Counted from the stretch's first letter, positions 45,677 through 55,753 are shown. The stretch: 64,000 nt of DNA from Imperialibacter roseus (GCF_032999765.1 NZ_CP136051.1:62001-126000), one strand, 5' to 3'. Notes: generated from the letters alone by a model not told the origin. Made by a program: numbers and translations.

Positions 45677-46522
45677 TCAATAGTCGATTTGGAGTTTTTC
45701 TAATGTCTGTACTTTGGTCAAAAGTATTTCTCTGAATTCTGGTACCGCATCATAAAGCACAGGGTTTTGATCAATGAATTTAATTAGGTCGGATATTTTA
45801 GAATCATTTCGAAGAATAATATGGTTAATATCTTCTATCTTGAATTTGAGCATATAGTGCTGCTCTATATTTTCAGTATAGGACTTTAACTCGTCATCCA
45901 GACCAGTTTCCATCATACTCATATAAGATTTCGCAGGAATAAACGGTGGAATTATGCCAGGTGGAACATATCTCCACTCTTTTTCATCATAGAACTTTAC
46001 CGCATTTTTGTTCTTTTTCCCAATTCTGAAGAGCTTTCCTTCATACGGTTTAATAAAGGAAAGTATATATCTGTAGTGATTTCCAAAGGCCTCGACATTT
46101 TTGAAATGGATGTTTTCTCGGCTGTATTTCTTACTGAAGCCATTAGAAAAGGTTAGACTTCTTTCTTTTATTTCAGGTTCGTATTGCTCAAATATTTTAA
46201 CCATTTCCCAGAGCTGTTCGACCCATTTAGAATTTTTATAAACATAGGCTACAGGCGTAATTCCGTGCTTTTCAGCCCACGATTTTTTCAGCCCAATACC
46301 GTAATCGCCATAAGTGCTGGTATGATTATTAATTTGGCTCAAAGGAATGTCACAAAAACAACTCATGGGAACTGCTAATAAGAAAGCCGCCTTTTTTTGA
46401 TTGTAAAGCATGGCGTAGTCCTCTATGCAGTAACTTGGCCTAATCCCATTGACTAAAATTTTAAATAACGTTTTAATTTCGCCCGTAAAATGGAAGAGAC
46501 TATCAGAACTAAGTTTTGACAT
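45677..46522 (-). CDS. AbiGi-like putative abortive infection protein
   Basis: 281 residues, soluble. The start SDSLFHFTGEIKTLFKIL, then SYCIEDY, and especially MSCFCDIPLSQINNH with YGDYGIGLKKSWAEKHG, match the AbiGi family annotated as the antitoxin-side component of the AbiG phage-resistance system. Mid-protein FYDEKEWRYVPP is also typical. No obvious AbiGii toxin lies adjacent. It sits 154 bases upstream of hipB on the same strand and is divergent from the PLP-enzyme gene. Mechanism unknown. Base composition is visibly more AT-rich than its neighbours, in line with horizontal acquisition. Confidence 0.75.
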   Translation of the reverse strand: MSKLSSDSLFHFTGEIKTLFKILVNGIRPSYCIEDYAMLYNQKKAAFLLAVPMSCFCDIPLSQINNHTSTYGDYGIGLKKSWAEKHGITPVAYVYKNSKWVEQLWEMVKIFEQYEPEIKERSLTFSNGFSKKYSRENIHFKNVEAFGNHYRYILSFIKPYEGKLFRIGKKNKNAVKFYDEKEWRYVPPGIIPPFIPAKSYMSMMETGLDDELKSYTENIEQHYMLKFKIEDINHIILRNDSKISDLIKFIDQNPVLYDAVPEFREILLTKVQTLEKLQIDY

Positions 46523-46665
46523 GGTTATTTTTTTACCCTTTTGTAAATATACTTTCTTGCAGTTTATCTATTGTGAGCCAGCTTTCAAAAGAGGTTGATG
46601 AGTTGTAAATAATTCCCTTTCCAACCCCACCTCCTTTTCCTATCTTCAGCCCAAAATTTAGCTCC

Positions 46666-47826
46666 ATGGATTTATCATATATTATCAATGAACTAGGCGA
46701 AGACAGAGAAAACTATTACCGCTCCGTGTCACCACCCATCATGATGTCGTCCAACTTTTGTTTCGACAACATTCAGGACATGCAGGAGAGCCTGGAATTT
46801 GAGCATGAAATTCCGTTTTATACCCGGGGGGTAAATCCAACCACCGCCATTCTGCAAAAGAAAATTGCTGCCCTTGAAAAAACAGAAGATGCGCTCATAT
46901 TCGCCAGTGGAAGTGCTGCCATTGGAGCCGCAGTGATGGCTAACCTGAGTCAGGGCGATCATGTGGTATGTGTTGAAAAGCCGTATAGTTGGACCAATAA
47001 GCTACTCAATCAACTCCTGCCTCGCTTTGGAGTTACCGCTACGATGGTGGACGGCACCGACCCAAAGAACTACGAAAGAGCCATTCGACCATCTACGAAA
47101 ATATTGTACCTCGAAAGCCCCAACTCCTGGACTTTCGAGCTACAGGACATTGAAGCTGTAGTGAAAATTGCCAGGAAACATGGGCTGCTGACCATTATCG
47201 ATAATAGCTATGCTTCTCCCATCAACATGAACCCTGCTGAGATGGGTGTTGATATTGTTACCCATTCAGCTTCCAAGTACCTCAACGGCCACAGCGACCT
47301 GGTGGCGGGCGTACTTTGTGCTACGAAGGAAATGACCACGAAGATATTCAAGTCAGAGTTTATGACACTAGGAGGTATCATCTCGCCTATGAATGCCTGG
47401 CTGATGCTGCGTGGCCTTCGCACCTTGCCCATCCGCATGGAACGGGCTGAGAAATCTACAGCAACAATTGTCGACTTCCTCGCCAGTCATGAAAAAGTAG
47501 CCAAAATCTACTACCCCTTTCACCCCAGCCACCCGCAGTATGAGTTGGCCAAAAAGCAGATGAAACAAGGAACCGGCCAGTTTACGATTCAGCTAAAAAC
47601 TGAAAATCCTGATGAGATCATTCGCTTTTGCGACTCATTGAAGACTTTCTACCTTGCATGTTCATGGGGTGGGCACGAATCATTGATATTTCCGGCTGTT
47701 GCCATGGTCACGTCAATGAATTACAAAAATGCTACAACACCGTTGAACATGATTCGTTTTTATGTCGGCCTGGAAGAAACTGACTATCTTATAGCTGACC
47801 TAAAGCAAGCGTTTGACAAAATTTAA
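46666..47826 (+). CDS. Cys/Met-metabolism PLP enzyme (cystathionine synthase/lyase type)
   Basis: 386 residues, usual length. The PLP lysine is K204 in SASKYLNGHSD; FASGSAAIGAAV, ESPNSWTFELQDIEAV and IDNSYASP are family hallmarks. Members catalyse gamma-synthase, beta-lyase or gamma-lyase reactions in transsulfuration or methionine breakdown. Which of these it does cannot be told from these motifs. It overlaps the next gene by 14 bases, though that gene encodes an outer membrane protein, so the coupling is not obviously functional. Confidence 0.88.
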   Translation: MDLSYIINELGEDRENYYRSVSPPIMMSSNFCFDNIQDMQESLEFEHEIPFYTRGVNPTTAILQKKIAALEKTEDALIFASGSAAIGAAVMANLSQGDHVVCVEKPYSWTNKLLNQLLPRFGVTATMVDGTDPKNYERAIRPSTKILYLESPNSWTFELQDIEAVVKIARKHGLLTIIDNSYASPINMNPAEMGVDIVTHSASKYLNGHSDLVAGVLCATKEMTTKIFKSEFMTLGGIISPMNAWLMLRGLRTLPIRMERAEKSTATIVDFLASHEKVAKIYYPFHPSHPQYELAKKQMKQGTGQFTIQLKTENPDEIIRFCDSLKTFYLACSWGGHESLIFPAVAMVTSMNYKNATTPLNMIRFYVGLEETDYLIADLKQAFDKI

Positions 47827-50347
47827 TGTTCTAACATTTCTGGTTGCTGGAATCAATCTTCTGATTGGTGGGACATCTTATGCCCAAAGTATTAAGGGGA
47901 TTGTTATCGACGAGAAAGGTGAGCCACTTCCTTTTACCACCATTTATGTAGGAGGAACTTCCACCGGGGTTTCTACTAATCAGGATGGAGACTACGAGCT
48001 TTCTCTGGCGCCTGGCTCCTACGATATCGTTTTCCAGTATGTGGGCTACAAACGCCAGGTGCAGGAGGTCGTTGTCATTCCCGGGAAAACCTACATGTTG
48101 AATGTGCAGCTTCTTCCTGAAGCATATCAGTTGCGGGAGGTGGTGGTCAACTCAAAGGACAGAGACCCGGCATACGCTGTAATAAGGGAGGCTATCAGGA
48201 AAAGGAGATATCATTTGACCGAGGTCAACGCATTTTCATGCAGGGTTTATATCAAAGGCAATCAGCACCTCGACGACATACCCAACAGTGTGCTGGGCTA
48301 CACAGTACCTCTGGACACCGGTATCGTTTATTTGTCGGAGTCTGTCTCCGATCTGTCTTACATCTATCCGGATAAGTACAGTGAGCGCATGATCTCCTCG
48401 AGGGTCAGTGGGCAAAGCAAGGCCTTCAGCTTCAATATGGCCTCCGAAATGTATGTCAACTTCTACAACAACCTGCTCGGAATGGAGGGCCTTACCGAAA
48501 GAGGTTTTGTTTCACCCATTGCCAGCAACGCTTTTTTCTTTTACGACTATAAGCTGCGTGGTGCTTTTCAGGAGGGAGAGTATTTAATTAATAAAATTGA
48601 AGTGATCCCTAAAAGGGAGAATGATCCGGTTTTTAGCGGGTTTATTTATATCGTGGAAGACAGTTGGAGCATTCATAGCATTGACCTTGTGCTACCACAG
48701 AAGAAGCAAATCGAATTTGTAGACAGCCTTCGCATCCGTCAGCAGTACGCACCTTTGGATCAGGGCATCTGGATGATGCTGTCTCAAAGATTTGACTTTA
48801 GAATTGGGGCATTCGGTTTTCATGGCAATGGATATTTTGTTGGTGTATACTCCAATTATAAGATAGAGCCACGGTACAAGCTCGACGCAGTAAATAAATT
48901 GACCGGCCCAACAGTCGAACAGGTCGATACGCTCCCAAAAAATGATTTAAAGCTGTTTCCTAAGCCAAAAAAGAGTTTTGGTAAGGAGGTGCTGGTGATA
49001 GAGGAGGATGCCAATAAACGGGAGGATGTGTACTGGGAGAAAATAAGGCCCATACCCCTCAACGACTACGAAAAGAAGGACTATAAAATCAAGGACAGCT
49101 TGCTGGTGATAAAAGAGTCAAAGCCATTTAAAGACTCTATGGATGACAAAAGAAACAATCTTAATCTTGTCAAACTTTTTGTTTCAGGTTACAGATACAA
49201 CCGAAGCTACAAGCGAGATTTCCTTTCATTTGATCCGCTAATCAAAGCTATTCAGTACAACACAGTTGAAGGCGTGGTAACCAATCTGGATGTGAACTAT
49301 ACCAGATACTATGAGAACAACAAATTTTACCGAATCACTCCGGCCGTCAGGTACGGATTTAGCTCAGGAAAGCTCTACGGGCGACTGGGAGCGACCTACT
49401 ATTATGATCCAAAGAAATTTTCCAGCGCTCAGGTGGATTTTGGACAGTTTGTCTATCAATTCAATCAGGCCGATCCGATAGTTTCCTATGTAAATACCGC
49501 CGAGACATTGGTCGGGGGCAGGAACCTGATAAAGCTATTTGAAAAGACCTATGTAAGCACGAGATACCGCACAGAGTTGTGGAACGGCGTCTTGTTCACA
49601 GGGCGGTTTAGCTGGGAAAAAAGAGTACAGTTGTACAACACTTCGTTCCTGTCGATTCTGAAAGAAGAGAATCGTATTTTTACCACGAACGCTCCTAAAA
49701 ATTTGGAACTGGCCGATACGAGCTTCCCCACGCATGAGGCAGCCATTGTCGATTTGTCTATCATTTATCACCCGGGCCAGCGATATATTTCACGACCCGA
49801 TCAAAAAGTATTGTTGGTCAACAAATGGCCATCTTTCACTTTCAATTACGTGAAGGGTCTGAATGGATTGCTGGGATCGGATGTCGACTACGACAGGGTG
49901 TCAGCCAAAATCAGCGATGAAATTTCGCAAGGCTTGTTTGGCATGGGAAGACTGACGCTCGAATCGGGCTTTTTCCCCGGTAAAAAAGTAGCCTACTTCA
50001 TGGACTACAGGCAATTTAACGGTAACGCAACGCTCTATGCCAGGTTTGAACCTGGCAACTTCCAACTCCTTGATTACTATCTCTACAGCTCGCTGAAGCC
50101 CTACTTTATGGGCCAGTATGAACATCACTTTGACGGCTTCATTGTCAATAAACTCCCCCTTCTTCGTAAAACTAAACTACAAGCAGTAGGCTCGTTCAAT
50201 TACCTGCGTGCCGGCACTGTCGACAACTACGTTGAAATCGGCATCGGACTTGAGCATATTCTCAAAATTCTCAGGGTAGATTTCTACACTTCTTTTATTG
50301 GCAGAGAACACCAGGCTATCGGTTTCAAAGGGGGACTGGGTTTCTAG
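47813..50347 (+). CDS. DUF5686/carboxypeptidase-like regulatory domain outer membrane protein
   Basis: 844 residues from a TTG at 47813, which gives a sound signal peptide (VAGINLLIGGTSYAQS). Residues about 25-105 form a CarboxypepD-reg-like (CNA-B type) domain (IKGIVIDEKGEPLPFTTIYVGGTSTGVSTNQDG). The remainder, with AYAVIREAIRKR and many alternating aromatic strands at the C-terminus, fits the DUF5686 beta-barrel family. It has no TonB plug. Likely an outer membrane protein of unknown role. The 14-base overlap with the upstream gene comes from this start. It meets the convergent T9SS gene with no spacer. Confidence 0.82.
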   Translation: MTKFNVLTFLVAGINLLIGGTSYAQSIKGIVIDEKGEPLPFTTIYVGGTSTGVSTNQDGDYELSLAPGSYDIVFQYVGYKRQVQEVVVIPGKTYMLNVQLLPEAYQLREVVVNSKDRDPAYAVIREAIRKRRYHLTEVNAFSCRVYIKGNQHLDDIPNSVLGYTVPLDTGIVYLSESVSDLSYIYPDKYSERMISSRVSGQSKAFSFNMASEMYVNFYNNLLGMEGLTERGFVSPIASNAFFFYDYKLRGAFQEGEYLINKIEVIPKRENDPVFSGFIYIVEDSWSIHSIDLVLPQKKQIEFVDSLRIRQQYAPLDQGIWMMLSQRFDFRIGAFGFHGNGYFVGVYSNYKIEPRYKLDAVNKLTGPTVEQVDTLPKNDLKLFPKPKKSFGKEVLVIEEDANKREDVYWEKIRPIPLNDYEKKDYKIKDSLLVIKESKPFKDSMDDKRNNLNLVKLFVSGYRYNRSYKRDFLSFDPLIKAIQYNTVEGVVTNLDVNYTRYYENNKFYRITPAVRYGFSSGKLYGRLGATYYYDPKKFSSAQVDFGQFVYQFNQADPIVSYVNTAETLVGGRNLIKLFEKTYVSTRYRTELWNGVLFTGRFSWEKRVQLYNTSFLSILKEENRIFTTNAPKNLELADTSFPTHEAAIVDLSIIYHPGQRYISRPDQKVLLVNKWPSFTFNYVKGLNGLLGSDVDYDRVSAKISDEISQGLFGMGRLTLESGFFPGKKVAYFMDYRQFNGNATLYARFEPGNFQLLDYYLYSSLKPYFMGQYEHHFDGFIVNKLPLLRKTKLQAVGSFNYLRAGTVDNYVEIGIGLEHILKILRVDFYTSFIGREHQAIGFKGGLGF

Positions 50348-52927
50348 TCAACGTTCGATAGATAGCACACCATTGAAGGATCGCTGCGAATACTTTACCA
50401 TGTAATAGTACACTCCACTGGGAAGCTTGTCACCGTTCCAGACAAAATCCCTTTGCCTCGTCATATACACGTTGGTTCCTTCCCTGGTCATCACTTTAAA
50501 AAATTGAAACTGGTCATCGCAGTTGTCAACCGGTAAATCGGGGATAGAGTACGTGTCGTTAATACCATCACCGTTCGGGGTGAAGATATTGGCCGGGAGA
50601 AATTCGCCGGGACTTTCACGGTCAATCAGGTCGATAAAAATCGACAAAGTGTCAAATTTTGGGTTGGGGCAGCGGGTGTCCCAGGAGAGAAAGGAAACCT
50701 TGTAGGAAACCTCCCTGGCTTCATCAAAGAGAAAGCACTCCGGTGCCCAGCGGAGGAAACCTTTTGCCTGACCCTGCCCTTCCACACGGTTGAATTCGAA
50801 TGTTTCTGACGGTGGCAAAGGCACACCATCGAGTAGGTCGATGGAAAGAAAATCATTATCAGGGTCTGTGGAGGTTACCTCCAGTTCAATGAACTCCAGG
50901 CTGTTGATAGTGACCCTGTCGTTTTCAACACCAGCGACGGTAATCACTGGCGATTCATTGGTTTCCTGAAACACATTGATCTTGAGGCTAATGACAGCAG
51001 TTTCCGTTTGCAGGCAAAAGTCATTGTCAGCAGCAACAAAATTCAATTCAAAGTAGTCCTGCACCTCCGTGTCAATCAGGTCGCAGCCCAAGTTCCAACT
51101 GAAGGTACTACTGACTTCGCCAGGCCCGGATACGGGTGAGAAGTTGATCAGGTAATCTTCAAAGCTGAAGTTCACGGGAACTGCTATCAGGTCAATCACA
51201 TCCCCATCTGCGTCGGTAGCAGTCACGGGAAAGGAAAAGTTGGTGCCAACAGGAATCTGTAGGTCGTAAGAGCCCAGCGTAGTTGAGAGCTCAGGGGGAT
51301 TGTTAACAGGTAAATTGACAGTAAGCGAGACCTGAATTTCATCCCGGGAGTTGTCCATGCAGAAGTCATTGTCCGACAGCCGAAGTGTGAAATCAAACTG
51401 ATTTTTCACCCCGAAGGGAAAGCTTCCGCAGCCAGTTTCCCATTCAAATACTGCCTCAATCGACCCTGCTTCATCTTTACCAATAGCGACTTGCATGCCC
51501 CACTCTTCGGGGTCAAAATCACTTGCCACAATGTCAAGCACCATCGTTTCGTCATCCAGGTCAATCCCCTCCAATGGCAGGCTGTAGCTAATTCCCTCAT
51601 CAAGTGTCAGGTTGATCATTTTGCTTGTCTGGTTGACGTAGCGGGGGGCCTGGTTGGGTGGTGGCTCCATAATCACTGCCAGCCTGACTGTGTCCATTTG
51701 TGGCAGTGGACAGGCATCGTCAGCCGCAATGATATCGATTAAATAAGGGCCCTCACTAACGTAAGGACATTTTGACAAGCACACCTGCAGGTTGAAAATG
51801 TCGTCAGCAGTAGCCAGATAGCCTTCTTTAAGGGTGAATATGCCTTCTACCTCACCTTCAAAGTTTACCCCAACAGCTCTCATTTTGATATTTTTATCCC
51901 CAACAGGGTCAGTCACCTGTATGTCAAAACATTTGTTGTCGCCCGCCCGGAATACCAGGGTGTCTCTTATCACGGAATTGAAACTTAGGGAGCCAGGCAC
52001 ACGGACTTTAAGGTTTGGCGGGGGCTCCGGGTTGCACCCATCCACCACCAGCATCTGAAAATCCCTTCTCACCTCGCCGATTTTCACCCCTTTTCTAAAC
52101 TCCTGACACAAAACTGAGAATACATATAAGCCAATTTTCTCCGGCTTCACGGTGATAAACCCCCTGTTGGTGATTCTTAACGATGGATTGCCGGGTATCA
52201 CATTGGCCAGGTCTATGCCCTGGGACCATATCACCTCGGGGTGAGGTGCTGGCTGGGGGATCGGCAATGCCTGTAAGGCAGAGCTGTTCAATGGAGTGAC
52301 AAGTGTGTAGGCCAATGAGTCGCCGTCCAGATCAACACCAGCAAAATCCGTGTAATACAATTGGTTAACACATGCATAGTCGCTTAACGGTGGAAACAAG
52401 GAGGGCGAAGAATTGATGAATGGTCTGCCATTTTTCACCACAGGTGGGAACTCGAGGTAGTAAGTTTGCCCAGCCCCAATTGAATTAACGATGTTGACAA
52501 TTCCGGCATTTCTGCAACACCTTTCCCATACCACGTAGTAGCCATTTGGGTCGTCAAAATTCTCCGGAAGGAGTTCAATCTCCCGGGTATAGAACGCCCG
52601 TAGAGTCTTTAGCTCATCCAGAGAGCATTCGATATTTGTATAAGGTACAGTTGCCTGGTCGGTCAGGAAGAGTGTGTCTCTCCGCATGAAGACATTGTCC
52701 GACTTTCTGTAAATATAAGCCAGCAGTTGTGGCTCAGGCCCTGGATTAGCACTTTGAGCCTGGTCAAAGTACTGGATAAGGTTAAGATTGTACCTGAAGC
52801 CCTGTACGTGAACCAACTCCAACTCGCCGCCGACGATGTGGTTGGCTAATGACGACCCACCACATAGCCACCAAAGAAGTGTAAAAAGAACTATTGCGAG
52901 TTTTACTGTGTGGAACGGTCTAATCAT
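50348..52927 (-). CDS. T9SS type B substrate with gliding-motility-associated C-terminus
   Basis: 859 residues. Signal peptide about 1-28 (SSLANHIVGGELELV follows). The conserved N-terminal module (GFRYNLNLIQYFDQAQS, ERCCRNAGIVNIVN, PLSDYACVNQ) occurs widely in Cytophagales surface proteins. Several cadherin-like repeats follow, with LDEGISYSLPLEGIDLDDETM, TATDADGDVIDL and STDPDNDFLSIDL. The last 82 residues are the type B sorting domain (IFTPNGDGINDTYSI, LPSGVYYYMVKYS). A secreted surface protein, possibly an adhesin. Unlike the 1778-residue relative at 178-5514, no PorP/SprF gene lies immediately downstream. The ATG at 52927 is the only good start. Confidence 0.88.
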   Translation of the reverse strand: MIRPFHTVKLAIVLFTLLWWLCGGSSLANHIVGGELELVHVQGFRYNLNLIQYFDQAQSANPGPEPQLLAYIYRKSDNVFMRRDTLFLTDQATVPYTNIECSLDELKTLRAFYTREIELLPENFDDPNGYYVVWERCCRNAGIVNIVNSIGAGQTYYLEFPPVVKNGRPFINSSPSLFPPLSDYACVNQLYYTDFAGVDLDGDSLAYTLVTPLNSSALQALPIPQPAPHPEVIWSQGIDLANVIPGNPSLRITNRGFITVKPEKIGLYVFSVLCQEFRKGVKIGEVRRDFQMLVVDGCNPEPPPNLKVRVPGSLSFNSVIRDTLVFRAGDNKCFDIQVTDPVGDKNIKMRAVGVNFEGEVEGIFTLKEGYLATADDIFNLQVCLSKCPYVSEGPYLIDIIAADDACPLPQMDTVRLAVIMEPPPNQAPRYVNQTSKMINLTLDEGISYSLPLEGIDLDDETMVLDIVASDFDPEEWGMQVAIGKDEAGSIEAVFEWETGCGSFPFGVKNQFDFTLRLSDNDFCMDNSRDEIQVSLTVNLPVNNPPELSTTLGSYDLQIPVGTNFSFPVTATDADGDVIDLIAVPVNFSFEDYLINFSPVSGPGEVSSTFSWNLGCDLIDTEVQDYFELNFVAADNDFCLQTETAVISLKINVFQETNESPVITVAGVENDRVTINSLEFIELEVTSTDPDNDFLSIDLLDGVPLPPSETFEFNRVEGQGQAKGFLRWAPECFLFDEAREVSYKVSFLSWDTRCPNPKFDTLSIFIDLIDRESPGEFLPANIFTPNGDGINDTYSIPDLPVDNCDDQFQFFKVMTREGTNVYMTRQRDFVWNGDKLPSGVYYYMVKYSQRSFNGVLSIER

Positions 52928-53040
52928 CAGATGCTAAACAATCTACTCTTCGAATCCCCTGTACCTAAAATTAGATGAAAGACCACAAATAATGACCAAT
53001 AGTTGAAGAAAGCTTTTCGCCCCTCGGTGTTAAACAGTAA

Positions 53041-53328
53041 CTATCGACCCTGGTCAATCTCTTCCATTGCCTTCTTTTTGCCAAACAACCGCTTTCTGTT
53101 TTTGATACCAATAACGATTACTGCCAGCAGGGGGAAGACGAGAAAGTACTCATTTCTCCAGTTTTCGGACGAATACAAGTACGTGCCCGCACTGATGATG
53201 ATTGTCCATTTGAGAACGACGTAGCCTACCATTAGAAGTACGGTGTTACGGGAAAGATTCTTCATTGCCTTCATTTTGTTTGCGTTTTTAAAAGTATTTA
53301 CGAGCTGGACGTTATTTTGTTTAGTCAT
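53041..53328 (-). CDS. Small hypothetical membrane protein
   Basis: 95 residues, or about 77 if translation begins at a later Met near 53274. Two hydrophobic segments (LLMVGYVVLKWTIIISAGTYL and YFLVFPLLAVIVIGI) and a basic C-terminus. No family recognised. Stands alone between two unrelated genes. It may be a real small membrane protein, but support is limited to hydrophobic pattern and absence of a competing gene. Confidence 0.55.
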   Translation of the reverse strand: MTKQNNVQLVNTFKNANKMKAMKNLSRNTVLLMVGYVVLKWTIIISAGTYLYSSENWRNEYFLVFPLLAVIVIGIKNRKRLFGKKKAMEEIDQGR

Positions 53329-53393
53329 AGCTAATATTTTATTTAGATTTATCTAAAATAAAATGAGCAAATGCTATTGTTACATCATTGGCA

Positions 53394-53423
53394 TTTGCTG
53401 TTGGTCGAATATTCCTACTTTTG
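53394..53423 (+). promoter_or_regulatory. Bacteroidota-type promoter of the S9 peptidase gene
   Basis: TTTG (53394-53397), an 18-base gap and TACTTTTG (53416-53423), close to the consensus TTTG-N19-21-TAnnTTTG. The start codon lies 21 bases past the second box. Confidence 0.6.
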
Positions 53424-53444
53424 GAGTCATTAAATCGAATTGCC

Positions 53445-55691
53445 ATGAAGAAGTTAGTTGGTGCGCTTTTCCAGTCGATGCTCCTGATTATTGGGTTTGC
53501 TGCGAAAGCCCAGGACGCTAAGACGCTCACTCTCGAAAGGATATTTAGTTCTAATGAATTTAGAGGCGAGTGGTTTGGGCAGCTTACCTGGTTTGAGGAA
53601 GGAAACGCTTATACCACATTGGAGCAGTCGGAAGCTGTGCCCGGAGGATATGAGATAGTCAAAAACAACACGGCGACTGGCGAAAGGTCTGTGCTCGTAA
53701 AAGCATCTGATTTGGTGCCTGCCGGAAGTCAGCAGCCACTCGAGGTGGAAGACTATACCTGGTCTGACGACAAGAGCAAACTGCTTATTTACACCAATTC
53801 TGCCAGGGTATGGAGACTCAATACCAAAGGCGATTACTGGGTGCTTGACCTTGCTACAAAAAAATTGACACAGTTGGGAGGAAGCAATGCAAAGCCATCT
53901 ACCCTGATGTTTGCCAAGTTCTCTCCCGATGGCAGCAAAGTGGGTTACGTGAGAGAGCACAATGTGTATGTGGAATCGCTGGCGGATGGCAAAATTACTG
54001 CACTTACTACTGACGGCACTGACCGTATCATCAACGGAACCTTCGATTGGGTGTACGAAGAGGAGTTCGGCTGCCGTGATGGCTTTCAGTGGAGCCCCGA
54101 TGGAAGCAAGATAGCTTATTGGCGCATTGATGCCCGGTCTATCCGCAACTTCCTGATGATTAACAATACGGATTCAATCTATTCCTATACCATTCCAGTG
54201 GAATATCCAAAGGCAGGAGAGAAGCCTTCGGAAGCAAAGATTGGGGTGGTGAGTGCAGCAGGTGGGCCAACCCAATGGATGAACATTGCCGGCGACCCCA
54301 CTAACAACTACGTGCCTCGCATGATCTGGAACGCCGACTCGAAATCGTTGCTGGTGCAGCAACTTAACCGTCAGCAAAACCACAACCAGGTGCTTAAGTG
54401 CTTTGTGGCCGATGGCAGGGCAGAGAAAGTGTATGAAGAGAAAGACCCAGCCTGGCTCGACGCCGTCGATGACTTTCAATTAATGGACAAAGGGAAGTCT
54501 TTTACCTGGGTGAGTGAAAAAAGCGGATGGCGGTCTGCTTATTTGATAACCGGCTCTGAGGAGAAGCTTATTTCTCCGGCAGACTTCGACATGATCAATA
54601 TCGAGCAGATCGATGAGAAGGGAGGTTGGCTCTATTTCATGGCTTCACCCGACAATGCGACTCAAAATTATCTTTACCGAATAAGGCTCAATGGAAAAGG
54701 TAAAGCTGAAAGGTTGTCGCCTGCCGATCAGCCAGGCACGCATAGTTATGAGGTTGCTCCCAATGGCAAGTATGCTCAGCATTCCTATTCGAGGGAAGGT
54801 GTGCCTCCTATTATGGACCTGGTGTCGTTGCCCGATCATAAGGTCATCAAAACATTTGTGACTAATAAAGTACTCACAGCCAAAGTGGAGGCGCTGAGCA
54901 AAAACAAAACTGAGTTCTTCCAGGTAACCGGTGACAATGGCGTTACCATGGACGCTTACATGATCAAGCCGGTCGGTTTTGATCCGTCTAAAAAGTATCC
55001 GGTGCTTTTTCATGTGTATGGCGAGCCAGCTGGCCAAACCGTGCGTGATGCATGGGGCGGCAGTGGCTATTTGTGGCATTTGATGTTGGCGCAGCAGGGT
55101 TACATTATCATGAGCGTCGATAACAGGGGTACGCCAGGGCCTAAAGGAAGAGAATGGCGCAAGTGCGTGTATGGGCAGATAGGTGTGCTTTCCTCTGAAG
55201 ACCAGGCGGCAGCACTCCGTAAAATCAAGGAGACATATTCGTTTGTAGATGGAGACAGAATAGGCATTTGGGGTTGGAGCGGTGGCGGCTCCATGACACT
55301 CAATATGATGTTCCGTTACCCGAACCTTTACCACACAGGCATGTCGGTGGCTCCGGTGGCTGATCAGCGTCTCTACGACAATATTTATCAGGAGCGCTAC
55401 TCAGGCGTGCCTCAGCTGATGCCGGAGAGCTACGAGAAAGGTTCACCGGTGAATTTTGCAAAAAACCTGAAGGGCAATCTGCTGGTGATGCATGGCACTG
55501 GCGACGATAATGTGCATTATCAAAACACCGAGGTGCTGGTGAATGAGCTGATCAAATACAATAAAATATTCTCGATGATGAGCTACCCCAACCGATCCCA
55601 CGGGATTTACGAAGGGCGAAATACCAGCAGACACGTGAGGGAAATTTTGACAAACTACCTGAAGAACAATCTGCCTGCAGGCCCAAGGTAA
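53445..55691 (+). CDS. S9B dipeptidyl peptidase IV-like serine peptidase
   Basis: 748 residues from the ATG at 53445; an in-frame TTG further upstream exists but would precede a signal peptide awkwardly, and a promoter lies between. Signal peptide about 1-21. N-terminal beta-propeller (YEEEFGCRDGFQWSPDGSKIAYW), then a C-terminal alpha/beta-hydrolase domain with catalytic S612 in GWSGGGS, D687 in GTGDDN and H719 in SHGIYEG. The EE pair in YEEEFG fits the substrate amino-terminus-binding motif of DPP-IV. It removes N-terminal dipeptides, mainly X-Pro, in the periplasm. Upstream promoter visible. Monocistronic. Confidence 0.92.
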   Translation: MKKLVGALFQSMLLIIGFAAKAQDAKTLTLERIFSSNEFRGEWFGQLTWFEEGNAYTTLEQSEAVPGGYEIVKNNTATGERSVLVKASDLVPAGSQQPLEVEDYTWSDDKSKLLIYTNSARVWRLNTKGDYWVLDLATKKLTQLGGSNAKPSTLMFAKFSPDGSKVGYVREHNVYVESLADGKITALTTDGTDRIINGTFDWVYEEEFGCRDGFQWSPDGSKIAYWRIDARSIRNFLMINNTDSIYSYTIPVEYPKAGEKPSEAKIGVVSAAGGPTQWMNIAGDPTNNYVPRMIWNADSKSLLVQQLNRQQNHNQVLKCFVADGRAEKVYEEKDPAWLDAVDDFQLMDKGKSFTWVSEKSGWRSAYLITGSEEKLISPADFDMINIEQIDEKGGWLYFMASPDNATQNYLYRIRLNGKGKAERLSPADQPGTHSYEVAPNGKYAQHSYSREGVPPIMDLVSLPDHKVIKTFVTNKVLTAKVEALSKNKTEFFQVTGDNGVTMDAYMIKPVGFDPSKKYPVLFHVYGEPAGQTVRDAWGGSGYLWHLMLAQQGYIIMSVDNRGTPGPKGREWRKCVYGQIGVLSSEDQAAALRKIKETYSFVDGDRIGIWGWSGGGSMTLNMMFRYPNLYHTGMSVAPVADQRLYDNIYQERYSGVPQLMPESYEKGSPVNFAKNLKGNLLVMHGTGDDNVHYQNTEVLVNELIKYNKIFSMMSYPNRSHGIYEGRNTSRHVREILTNYLKNNLPAGPR

Positions 55692-55738
55692 AGAAGGCAA
55701 TTTTTACTACATCCTTAGTTTTCCTTTTCGGCAAAGCG

Positions 55739-55746
55739 TAATTTTG
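55739..55746 (+). promoter_or_regulatory. Bacteroidota -7 box upstream of rlmD
   Basis: TAATTTTG, a match to TAnnTTTG, ends 7 bases before the ATG at 55754. Transcription would then begin at or next to the start codon, giving a leaderless or near-leaderless message. No clear -33 box. Confidence 0.5.
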
Positions 55747-55753
55747 CGGCCCT

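Noticed and set aside
46523-46665. Riboswitch upstream of the Cys/Met PLP enzyme
   Set aside because: Only 143 bases shared with a divergent gene and no SAM-riboswitch-like pairing found.
53388-53444. Upstream TTG start for the S9 peptidase
   Set aside because: It would overlap the promoter boxes and put 19 extra residues before the signal peptide; the ATG at 53445 fits better.
54645-55334. Open frame of 229 codons antisense to the DPP-IV-like gene
   Set aside because: The plus-strand gene has intact catalytic residues; the antisense product looks random and histidine/arginine-rich.
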